The translations under genes were made by a program, and so were the position numbers. From Tamaricihabitans halophyticus (lineage in GTDB: Bacteria; Actinomycetota; Actinomycetes; Mycobacteriales; Pseudonocardiaceae): a stretch of 64,000 nt of DNA. The notes below the pieces were generated by a model. It saw only the letters and a program-made list of their open reading frames with translations, was not told the DNA's origin and ran no database searches. Location: positions 62,001 through 126,000 of the forward strand of contig NZ_SLXQ01000012.1 of assembly GCF_004340875.1 (NCBI RefSeq), in the 5' to 3' direction. Positions 33,398-40,569 of the stretch are shown piece after piece (the first letter of the stretch is position 1; every line of letters starts with the position of its first letter).

Positions 33398-34150
33398 ATG
33401 GGGAACGAGCGCCTGCGAGGAAGCATCGCAGCCGCTGGCCTAACCAGCGCGGATGTCGCACAGCACGTTGGCGTAGACCCGAAAACAGTCGAACGCTGGA
33501 TCAGTACGGGCCGTACGCCCCACCGGGGACACCGATGGAGAACCGCCAGCCTACTAGAGAAGAACGAGACGTACCTGTGGCCATCATTAGCCGAAAACCC
33601 ACAGGTTCAGCAGGCTTCACAAGCCGAATTCGTCCAACTCTTCCCGCATCGTGGCGCGGTACCCCAAGCAATGTGGAACACACTGGTGGATGATCTCAAC
33701 GATAGCTTGGACATCCTCGTTTACTCGGGGCTTTTCCTGCTGGACGCTCGCCCTGAACTGACGGACCTTCTCATAGATAAAGCAAAAACAGGTGCTCAAG
33801 TCCGCTTTCTATTCGGTAATCCTGAATCGTCCGAGGTAATCAAGCGTAGTGAAGAAGAAGGTATCGGCAAAGCCGGCCTGCCTGGGCGCATCACAACCGC
33901 GCTGAGCTACACCTCAAAACTTGTTGGAGTCCAAGGGATCGAGATCCGGCTTCACGACACAATCCTATACAACTCGATATACCGGAGTGATTCCACAATG
34001 CTTGTGAACCCACATGCCTACGGATCTGGCGCTCCCTTCAACCCGGTCATGCATCTCCAAAGAGTTCCCGGAGGCCGCATGTTTGACCACTACCAAACGA
34101 GCTTTGAACGCGTTTGGAGTTCCGCCAAGCCGTATGAAGTATCCCAGTAG
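33398..34150 (+). CDS. HTH regulator with C-terminal phospholipase-D-like domain
   Basis: 250 residues. Residues 1-45 form an XRE-like HTH (LTSADVAQHVGVDPKTVERWISTGRTPHR). Residues about 90-250 resemble a PLD-fold domain (LDILVYSGLFLLDARPELTDLL, then VRFLFGNPES and RLHDTILYNSIYRSDSTMLVN). The HKD signature is degenerate (HxT rather than HxK), so a ligand-sensing role is more likely than catalysis. ATG 33398 follows GGAGG. It precedes the Nudix gene by 14 bases. It probably represses the divergent transfer/replication operon, like KorSA in pSAM2 although of another family. Confidence 0.8.
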   Translation: MGNERLRGSIAAAGLTSADVAQHVGVDPKTVERWISTGRTPHRGHRWRTASLLEKNETYLWPSLAENPQVQQASQAEFVQLFPHRGAVPQAMWNTLVDDLNDSLDILVYSGLFLLDARPELTDLLIDKAKTGAQVRFLFGNPESSEVIKRSEEEGIGKAGLPGRITTALSYTSKLVGVQGIEIRLHDTILYNSIYRSDSTMLVNPHAYGSGAPFNPVMHLQRVPGGRMFDHYQTSFERVWSSAKPYEVSQ

Positions 34151-34164
34151 GACAGGAGCGATCG

Positions 34165-34638
34165 ATGGCACGTGTTGATTACTTCAATGACCCCGCTGCA
34201 CCTAACGCAAATAGCGTTGTTCCATCCGTCACCGTCTGCGTCCAAAACAACACGGGACATCTATTGCTAATTCACAAAGTGGACAACGACCTTTGGGCCC
34301 TGCCAGGTGGAGGCCATGATGCTGGTGAGTACATCACTCAGACGGCCATCCGCGAAGTCCAGGAAGAAACAGGAGTTGAGGTAGAAATTCTTGGCCTTGT
34401 AGGCCTTTACACCAACCCGAACCATGTCATGGCATACGATGACGGAGAAGTTAGACAGCAGTTCTCGATTTGCTTCTCTGCTCGCCCGATCAGCGGAAAT
34501 GCGCATGAAGATGGAACAGAGACCAAGGCCGTAGCATGGGTCCTGCCGCAAGATCTCGGAAGGCTCAACATTCACCCATCGATGAAACTCCGGATCAAAC
34601 ACTATCTCGAAGCGAGAACAGAACCATACCTAGGCTAG
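34165..34638 (+). CDS. Nudix hydrolase, Pif-like (transfer immunity candidate)
   Basis: 157 residues with a perfect Nudix box at about residues 49-71: GGHDAGE, seven residues, then REVQEETGV. LWALPGGG precedes it. Pif of pSAM2, which blocks redundant transfer between cells already carrying the element, is a Nudix protein at a similar genetic position, so the same role is suggested here. A housekeeping nucleotide-cleaning role is the alternative. Its last four bases overlap the end of the convergent HD gene. Confidence 0.87.
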   Translation: MARVDYFNDPAAPNANSVVPSVTVCVQNNTGHLLLIHKVDNDLWALPGGGHDAGEYITQTAIREVQEETGVEVEILGLVGLYTNPNHVMAYDDGEVRQQFSICFSARPISGNAHEDGTETKAVAWVLPQDLGRLNIHPSMKLRIKHYLEARTEPYLG

Positions 34639-35207
34639 GTCTGCTCCCGTGTTTCGAGCGACAACGAAATAGCTTCAATCCTTCGCTTCGTACGCTCGAC
34701 AGCAGCCAATAGCTCAGGCGCTGCGCCTGTAATAAACGTGGTCACAAGGTGCCCCTCACCATACCGTGCCTTGACCTCTTCGATCCGATCTTCGGCATGC
34801 ACAGGTTCACCATCAGGCGAGGTTGTGATATCGCAGTACCAGAGAGCGTCGCGGATTGAACCTCGCTCATCGATAAAAAACGCCATCTCGTCCTGAAGCC
34901 CGCGTAGTTCAGCTTCATGAACGGCGTAAGTATGATGCGCCACAAGGTGTATAAGTCGTTCCGGAGCGCCAACCTTGGCGAGATAGCTCGCGCCGTCCAC
35001 CGGATGGAAGCCCGTATCGACAAGGTCCGGCGCATAACCAATGTCATGAAGGATCGCGGCAGATTCGAGGAGCTCAGCATCCGAACCAGCGATATCCCCG
35101 ATAGAACGTGCCTTACGCGCGACACCTTGCACATGATTCCAGCGTCGCGGCAAGACCTCAGCCAACTTCTCGGCGGAGGTCTCAAAGGCCCACGATACTA
35201 ACGACAT
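34635..35207 (-). CDS. HD-domain phosphohydrolase
   Basis: 190 residues. The HD motif AILHDIGYAPD is at about residues 51-61, with an upstream His in WNHVQGVARKA and HLVAHHTY downstream, the H...HD...H pattern of metal-dependent phosphohydrolases. It converges with the Nudix gene. The Nudix-HD pair within an AICE suggests nucleotide signalling or clean-up linked to element maintenance, but the substrate is unknown. Start ATG 35207 has a weak ribosome site. Confidence 0.83.
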   Translation of the reverse strand: MSLVSWAFETSAEKLAEVLPRRWNHVQGVARKARSIGDIAGSDAELLESAAILHDIGYAPDLVDTGFHPVDGASYLAKVGAPERLIHLVAHHTYAVHEAELRGLQDEMAFFIDERGSIRDALWYCDITTSPDGEPVHAEDRIEEVKARYGEGHLVTTFITGAAPELLAAVERTKRRIEAISLSLETREQT

Positions 35208-35287
35208 TCCCCAATCCTAGCCTCGAGGGCCGACATCAGCACCTAGCGAGCCAAGAAACCGGTGAGGACTTTCTTTACGTCTTCAAG

Positions 35288-35368
35288 CCGCCCCTCACCG
35301 GGGCGGAAGCGCGGGGCGAACTAGCGCGGCCCCGTACCCTGGCATGCGCCGATCGGGTACGGGGCCGC
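35288..35368. terminator. two strong hairpins at the AICE right end
   Basis: Stem CCGCCCC/GGGGCGG (35288-35306, 5-base loop) and a perfect 14-bp stem GCGGCCCCGTACCC (35326-35339) with its complement at 35355-35368. Either transcription terminators insulating the repeat region or part of a replication origin. Confidence 0.6.
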
Positions 35369-35436
35369 TCATGCTGCCGCCCACGCGCTACACACGGTGA
35401 TGGCGCGGCGCGAGAACGTAACATAAAGTCGCCTCC

Positions 35437-35619
35437 GGTGTTGATCTTGCCCGCGAATTGTACGGTCGCTGCCCCAAAGTCAAGGCCTGCCGACCAGATT
35501 GCAGGCTGATCACGTATCGTCGCGGCAGGCCTTGACTTCGGGTCCCCTTGCTCCCTACGGCCAGCCTTGCGGGCAGGCCGGGGGCCTGCCCGGTGGAACT
35601 CACGGGCAAGATCAACACC
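35437..35619. repeat. nested perfect inverted repeats, candidate AICE origin or transfer locus
   Basis: Outer arms GGTGTTGATCTTGCCCG (35437-35453) and its exact complement (35603-35619). Inner arms AGTCAAGGCCTGCCG (35478-35492) and exact complement (35523-35537), extendable to 20 bp with one mismatch. A third hairpin GGGCAGGCC/GGCCTGCCC (35571-35591, 3-base loop) reuses the inner core GGCAGGCC. The stretch is noncoding and lies between the HD gene and attR. Symmetry of this kind marks rolling-circle origins or clt loci; which one is inference. Confidence 0.7.
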
Positions 35620-35628
35620 TCAGATCAT

Positions 35629-35645
35629 CCACACTTTACCCACAG
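35629..35645 (+). repeat. 17-bp direct repeat near attR
   Basis: Exact second copy of CCACACTTTACCCACAG (first copy 26766-26782), same orientation, 117 bases before attR. Confidence 0.6.
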
Positions 35646-35762
35646 AGAACACCCGTAAACGACCGTGATCGACGGTCTAATATGGATGTTTGCGTTCGCT
35701 ATTTGGCCACTTCATCGCACACGTTGGCGAACAATCGCGAACATCCCTGACCCTGGCCAAAG

Positions 35763-35802
35763 AATCCGTAGGTTCCGGGTTCGAGCCCCGGGCGGCCCAC
35801 CA
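35763..35802 (+). repeat. attR (40-bp core)
   Basis: Exact copy of the 3' half of tRNA-Lys (26681-26720) without the 5' half of a tRNA gene before it, so this is the element-derived junction. Confidence 0.95.
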
Positions 35803-36381
35803 GATCGTCGGTTGTTCAAACCGCTGACACCATCGGTTCGAGTCCTACCTGGGTCTCGGCCCGCCTGCGGGCATCAAGCGTCTGCCGAGTCCACAGACAT
35901 CCGGGCTGTCAGCCCGGAGTTCCTGACACTCCCGTTCCGGTTGAATACTGGCCCCTGGTCGGGAACCCGCCCGGAACACTTGGGTCAAGGTTCAACCGGC
36001 GTTGACAGCCTGTGGACTGCCCGTGAACAGGCGTCGACCCACTGGTTCTCATGGTCGGTGCCAATAGAAGGCGTTCGCTAAGGTCCCAGCGGCGCCGTGC
36101 CGACAGCGGACATGTGGCTCATCGTCCAGGGCGAGACGTCGTTGTCTTTGCGGTACGCGCCGCCGATGTGCGAGCAGCGGGCTCGTAGCGGCGAACACGA
36201 TGATGTTTGCGCCTGCTGTACTGTCTTCTTGCCGTGTTCGTTCGGCGCCGGCGACTACCTGGTGGCGCTGCCGCTTTGGCAGCGCGTACCGCTGGTTATG
36301 GTGGGGTGATCTCCCGAATTTCCGAGCAGGCACGGGGATGCCACGTAATGCATCGCGTCTTGCCGCCGTGGCGAACGGTTA
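35803..36381. other. 579 bases without a recognisable gene
   Basis: Host flank beyond attR. A short T-arm-like piece (GGTTCGAGTCCTACC, about 35833) is present. A plus-strand stretch at 36097-36309 is open, but without a ribosome site or family match. On the minus strand YRKDNDVSPWTMSHMSAVG (about 36145) looks protein-like and may be a scrap of a lost gene. Nothing firm. Confidence 0.4.
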
Positions 36382-37596
36382 TCAAGTCCAGTCGTACTCG
36401 GCCAGGGCGTCGCGGAGCTGGCCTTGGGTGGTGAACTGGTCGTTGAAGCGGTCCGGTCGCCAGGCGTCCAGGTGCGCTGACTCGCTTGGTCCGTCGACGA
36501 TTCGCTGGGTGAGTGCTTTGGCGTAGCCGGGGCCGTAGGTGATGCCTGCTTCGTTGTCTCCGGACAGGACGTAGGCTCCCGTGATGCCGGGTATCTCGCC
36601 GACCAGTGCCCGCATGTCGGGGGTGTAGCAGGGGGCGCCGTGTTTGATGCGCAACTGTGTCCACTCCGCCAGCCGCGGGCTAACTTGTGCGCCGCGCGTG
36701 GCGATTCGCATGATCTCCAGGATGCCGTCGATCGGCAGGTCATCCAGCCGCTCGGGTACCGGTGTATCGACCAGAATGTCGCGTGGGTAAACGTCGTAGG
36801 TGCCACCCCACAGAAGGCCGCCGTCGTGGCCGCGGGCCCATAGGATGGTGCCGCCGTCCGGTTCATCCGAAGCGAGACCGGTCAGGAACAGGGTGGGTAG
36901 GGTGTCTGGCACGCCGCGCGGCCCGGTGGTGATCCGGGAGGTCACTTGCGGCACAGTGGGCAGGAAGAACCCGAGCGACGCTGCTAACTCGCTGTTCCAC
37001 GCCCCCGCGGCAAGCACGACCGCCTCGCAATCCACCCGACCGCGGGCCGTCTCCACGGCCCGTACCCGTCCACCCTCGACCGTGATCGCGGTGACCGGCC
37101 GACGGGTGTCGATCACCCCACCGGCCGCGCGAACCCGCTCGGCGAGCGTTGCCACCACCTTCGGCGCGTGGACCTGTGCGCCGCTCTGGTCGAGCAGTCC
37201 ACCGAACACGCTCGCGGCGCACACCACGCCTCCGGTCCGCGCCTCCACCTCAGCAGGGGTCAACACGGATGTCCCCGCCGACTCATCCGCGCTCAGGCTT
37301 TCCCACGCGGGTGCACTTGCCGCGACATACAGCATGGAGTTCGCGCGATAGGCGATGTCATGCCCGTCATCGTGCAGGTTGGCATAGAACTTTCGACCGT
37401 ATTGGGATGCTTCGCTTTCCAGCTCATATGGTGCCCAGTGCCCGAGAAATCCGCCGCCCGCTGCAGTGGTTGCCTGCCCGACACCGTCCCGTTCCACCAC
37501 CCGAACGTCACGGACGCCAGCGTGCAGCAGGTGCAGGGCCGCGGCGCAGCCCAGTATGCCGCCACCGACCACGACGATCTCGGCACGATCAACCAT
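36382..37596 (-). CDS. FAD-dependent oxidoreductase, DAO family
   Basis: 404 residues. AEIVVVGGGILGCAAALHLLHAG is the FAD-binding start and GVGQATTAAGGGFLG, AVVLAAGAWNSELA and GAYVLSGDNEAGITYGPGYAKAL follow the amino-acid/amine oxidase pattern. ATG 37596 follows AAAGGAGCAAAAG; the upstream ATG at 37626 is not needed. No covalent-flavin Cys motif. It is alone on its strand between the AICE junction and a gene-poor stretch, so its partner genes are not evident. Substrate could be a D-amino acid, glycine derivative or N-methylated amine. Confidence 0.85.
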   Translation of the reverse strand: MVDRAEIVVVGGGILGCAAALHLLHAGVRDVRVVERDGVGQATTAAGGGFLGHWAPYELESEASQYGRKFYANLHDDGHDIAYRANSMLYVAASAPAWESLSADESAGTSVLTPAEVEARTGGVVCAASVFGGLLDQSGAQVHAPKVVATLAERVRAAGGVIDTRRPVTAITVEGGRVRAVETARGRVDCEAVVLAAGAWNSELAASLGFFLPTVPQVTSRITTGPRGVPDTLPTLFLTGLASDEPDGGTILWARGHDGGLLWGGTYDVYPRDILVDTPVPERLDDLPIDGILEIMRIATRGAQVSPRLAEWTQLRIKHGAPCYTPDMRALVGEIPGITGAYVLSGDNEAGITYGPGYAKALTQRIVDGPSESAHLDAWRPDRFNDQFTTQGQLRDALAEYDWT

Positions 37597-38447
37597 TTCT
37601 TTTGCTCCTTTCGAAACGGGCACCAAGCGCCGCCGCGCGAACTATCTTTAGTCGGCGCGCAATGGTTCCGATCAGTAAATTCCGCTGAGCCCGTGGTGAA
37701 ACGCTAGCTAACGACGCGGCCCATATGCACATTGAAGTTCGCCCTCGGCGGGCGTGATCCATGTCACCTAGCGTGCTGCCGGGCTGCGGTATCCACCTTC
37801 TGTAGCCCGACGGGAAACGGCCATCACGGTGATCGCGCGCGGTACCGGAGCCGCCGCTAGCCCTGTGGTCAACCCGCGCACACCGAACCTTCTCCGCCAT
37901 TCCCGGTGCGAACATGTTGCACAGTGCCCTGTGCTCAATCCCTACCCGGCAGCGCCATGGGTGCAGACCCACATACTTTGTATACTTTGGATGGTCTCTC
38001 GATGGTTGATCCCGATAATGAGCCACGAACCCGAGAGCTCGCTCGCGCTCAAGCGTTAGATTCGTCCAGGACTGGCCCGCTCCTAGCTATCTTCGCCGCC
38101 GATACTAACCCACATGCGCCGAACATCCGCTTATTTTTCACTGTTAGATAGTCAACTTAATAAGCCCCCGGGGTTATTGTTATGTGTGCTTGTTTAGCCT
38201 GGTCCTGGTAGTCATAGTTATTCGCGAACCCCGGTTGGGGGAATCAGCTACTTTGGAGATCAAGCCCGTGGCTAGTAAAAAGCAGGGGCGTAGGTTTCGG
38301 CCGGCCTGACTGGTGAAAGCCGGGTAAGCCGGTGGAGATTACGGCCAGATATGTTCATGTGAACATTTTTGACCTAGCCCCATTGATAACGGAAACAAGA
38401 AAAAGCAGATTTACCTTAGGTTTGACTGGGTATAGTTAAATTACACC
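37597..38447. other. long noncoding, relatively AT-rich stretch
   Basis: 851 bases with no gene I can support. From about 38140 the base composition becomes clearly AT-richer. CCCCCGGGGTT (38165) can pair with AACCCCGG-TT-GGGGG (38227-38241) as a long-loop hairpin. A good ribosome site (TTTGGAG) precedes GTG 38268, but that frame (basic, ASKKQGRRFRPA) stops after 13 codons, like the start of a lost gene. Confidence 0.45.
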
Positions 38448-38732
38448 GTGCACGGGTTGATTAAGGTCGGCGGTGAAGCCTGTCGCAAATATGGCGGGAA
38501 AGTAGCGATCAAGGCAGAAGGTAGCGGCAAGTATGCCTACTGGTTCGAGCTCGACGTGGGGAACTCGATTCAGTCGCTGGTCAATGGTATCGGAAGCCTA
38601 TTTGGTGCCGATGACCTTTCCCAGATCAAGACGAAATGCGATTTCGTCGTAGTGGGGTGGGCGTGGAATATCAATTGCGTGACGCGTGGTCGTGTCCGCA
38701 TCGATCCCGTCACGCATTTGGCTCTTCTTTAG
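38448..38732 (+). CDS. small orphan hypothetical protein
   Basis: 94 residues from GTG 38448. It has a basic, Gly-rich N-terminus (LIKVGGEACRKYGGKVAIKAEG), a central amphipathic stretch (SIQSLVNGIGSLFGADD) and a hydrophobic CDFVVVGWAWNIN segment. No ribosome site is obvious, and I recognise no family. The AT-richer context suggests horizontal origin; it may be spurious. Confidence 0.4.
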   Translation: MHGLIKVGGEACRKYGGKVAIKAEGSGKYAYWFELDVGNSIQSLVNGIGSLFGADDLSQIKTKCDFVVVGWAWNINCVTRGRVRIDPVTHLALL

Positions 38733-38897
38733 TAGGTCAACCACACGGACAACCCTGTCAGCAAGTCCCTAAACAGCGACGATTCGCAACCAGATCTCGA
38801 TCCGTGGCCAGGGCGTCTAGAACGTGGGGGCAGCCATTCCGTGCAAGCCACCGTGGGCAGAGTGTGATCAGCCGCACCCTAGTGTTCCGGGCATCTA

Positions 38898-39224
38898 GTG
38901 GTCGAGGCGTGGGATAGCAACCGGCAAACAATGGTAGGCGTGCTGGGTGTCAATGCGTTCCGTGGGATCCCGCCTGCGGGCGTCGATGGGGAGCACATGT
39001 TCCTTCTCCTCAAGCAGTCCTGGTTCCGAGTGCGGGGCGAACTGACCGACGTCATGGCCAAGACGGTTGGCGGCATCGACGAGACCGCGCGCCTGATGAA
39101 TGCCGCGGCCGATCAGCTCGAGTCGAATGAGTTGGCGAACGCCGAGGGCTTCACCAGGCTCGAAGCGGACGCCGATGCGACACCATCGGCGATATCCCAG
39201 ACCCTGGAGGGCGGGCGCCGGTAG
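38898..39224 (+). CDS. EspC-like (type VII secretion target-like) small protein
   Basis: 108 residues from GTG 38898. The C-terminal half, ELTDVMAKTVGGIDETARLM then NAAADQLESNELANAEGF, resembles the helical hairpin of EspC/ESX-secreted proteins, where a tail of the type YxxxD/E follows the second helix. The N-terminal part (VGVLGVNAFRGIPPAGVDGEH) does not fit the family and may be out of place, so this could be a truncated gene. No ESX genes are nearby. Call is tentative. Confidence 0.4.
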   Translation: MVEAWDSNRQTMVGVLGVNAFRGIPPAGVDGEHMFLLLKQSWFRVRGELTDVMAKTVGGIDETARLMNAAADQLESNELANAEGFTRLEADADATPSAISQTLEGGRR

Positions 39225-39365
39225 GGCTCGTCCGGCTCGCTGCTCGATACCGACTCTCTAGTGGGAGATATGTACATTACAAATACGTCTAGTTGATCTC
39301 TTGTCGTAACGAGCGTTTCAGATTACGGTTGTGCCTCACATCACCGCGAAGGAGTTGTGTTCAGC

Positions 39366-40538
39366 ATGATCCGCTTCCGGAACCTTGCCGAGGCAGAGCG
39401 CGTCGCGAAGCGACGGTTGCCGCGTGCGGTCTGGCTCGCCGTGAAGGCGGGCAATGAGCAGGGCTGGACCCTGGACGAGAACCTGCGGGCGGCCAGCGAG
39501 CTCGGCTTCTCCCCGCAGATCTTCGACCGCCCGACCAGTTTCGACCTGAGTACCAGCGTGCTCGGCATCGACGTCGACTTCCCTGTGCTGGTCTCGCCGG
39601 TAGGCGCGCAGGCCATCCACCCGGACGGCGAGGTGGGTGCCGCGCGAGCGGCTGCCCGCGCCGGCACGGCCATCGGCCTGAGCTCCTGGTCCGCGGATTC
39701 GGTCGCGGATGTTGCGCGGGCCAACGAGAACACGATTTTCCAGCTTTACTGGGTCGGGTCGCGGGCGGAGATCGAGGCGCGCGTCGAGGCGGCCCGCCGG
39801 GGCGGCGCCAAAGCGCTGATCGTGACCCTGGACTGGTCGTTCACCCCACGGCGAGACTGGGGCGTACCGCCAGCGCCGCCCCGTGACCGCAAGCTGCGCA
39901 CCATGGCGCAGCTGGCCCCACACGCGATTTCCCGTCCCGCGTGGCTGGCCAGCTACCTGCGGCGCGGCCGGATCCCCGAACTGCGCGTGCCGAACCTGTT
40001 CGAGCTGGACGGAACGGTGCCCTACTTCGGCAAAGCGTGGGCGGACTTCGAAGCCACCACGCCGCCAACCTGGGACGACGTCAAATGGCTGCGCGATCTC
40101 TGGGACGGCCCGTTCATGGTCAAAGGGGTTGGCACCCTGCGTGACGCCAAGCTCTGCGTCGATCTCGGTGCCGACGCGATCTCGCTGTCCAACCACGGCG
40201 GTAACAACATCGATGGCACGCCATCACCGCTACGCCAACTGCCGTATCTGGTTGACGCGGTCGGCGATCAGGTCGACATCATGATGGACGGCGGCATCCG
40301 ACGTGGTTCGGATGTGGTGAAGGCGCTCGCGCTCGGCGCCAAGGCCGTGTTCGCCGGGCGGGCCTACCTCTATGGCCTGGCTGCCGGCGGCGAGGAAGGC
40401 GTCTACCAAGTACTGCAGATCCTGCGAAACGGGATCAGGGAAACCATGTTCGGGATTGGCCGCAGTCGGGTCACTGACCTCACCAAGGACGACGTGGTGC
40501 CGCTCAACCCCAACTTCTTCGTCCACCCAGCGCACTGA
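39366..40538 (+). CDS. FMN-dependent alpha-hydroxy-acid oxidase family, MftD-like
   Basis: 390 residues. It matches the mycofactocin protein MftD far better than generic lactate oxidases: AKRRLPRAVWLAVKAGNEQG at the start, FPVLVSPVGAQAIHPDGEV, LIVTLDWSFTPRRDWG, TPPTWDDVKWLRDLWDGPFM, SLSNHGGNNIDGTPSPLRQLP and MMDGGIRRGSDVVKALALGAKAV. SNHGGNN contains the active-site His; DGGIRRGSD binds FMN phosphate. ATG 39366 is 11 bases after GAAGGAG; GTG 39357 would be too close. MftD oxidatively deaminates the mycofactocin precursor heterocycle. No mftA/B/C/E/F genes are in the window, so this paralogue probably acts on another substrate. Confidence 0.85.
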   Translation: MIRFRNLAEAERVAKRRLPRAVWLAVKAGNEQGWTLDENLRAASELGFSPQIFDRPTSFDLSTSVLGIDVDFPVLVSPVGAQAIHPDGEVGAARAAARAGTAIGLSSWSADSVADVARANENTIFQLYWVGSRAEIEARVEAARRGGAKALIVTLDWSFTPRRDWGVPPAPPRDRKLRTMAQLAPHAISRPAWLASYLRRGRIPELRVPNLFELDGTVPYFGKAWADFEATTPPTWDDVKWLRDLWDGPFMVKGVGTLRDAKLCVDLGADAISLSNHGGNNIDGTPSPLRQLPYLVDAVGDQVDIMMDGGIRRGSDVVKALALGAKAVFAGRAYLYGLAAGGEEGVYQVLQILRNGIRETMFGIGRSRVTDLTKDDVVPLNPNFFVHPAH

Positions 40539-40569
40539 TCACACCGGAAACTCGGGTAGGGGCCTTATC

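Larger units (their letters stand above)
26681..35802. mobile_element. AICE (pSAM2-type integrative and conjugative element) in tRNA-Lys
   Basis: About 9.1 kb bounded by identical 40-bp attL and attR, with int beside attL. The module order is int, xis, RepSA-like initiator, four small genes, an FtsK-type translocase, a membrane protein, small genes and a Pra/SCO3933-like regulator on the minus strand, then HTH-PLD regulator and Nudix on the plus strand, HD hydrolase on the minus strand and a noncoding repeat region. Composition is visibly less GC-rich than the flanks, especially 32.3-35.2 kb. No relaxase or type IV secretion genes are present, as expected for elements moved as double-stranded DNA by a Tra translocase. 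Confidence 0.93.

Noticed and set aside
35830-35880. Second tRNA gene just after attR
   Set aside because: Only a T-arm-like GGTTCGAGTCC is seen; no acceptor, D or anticodon arms can be built.
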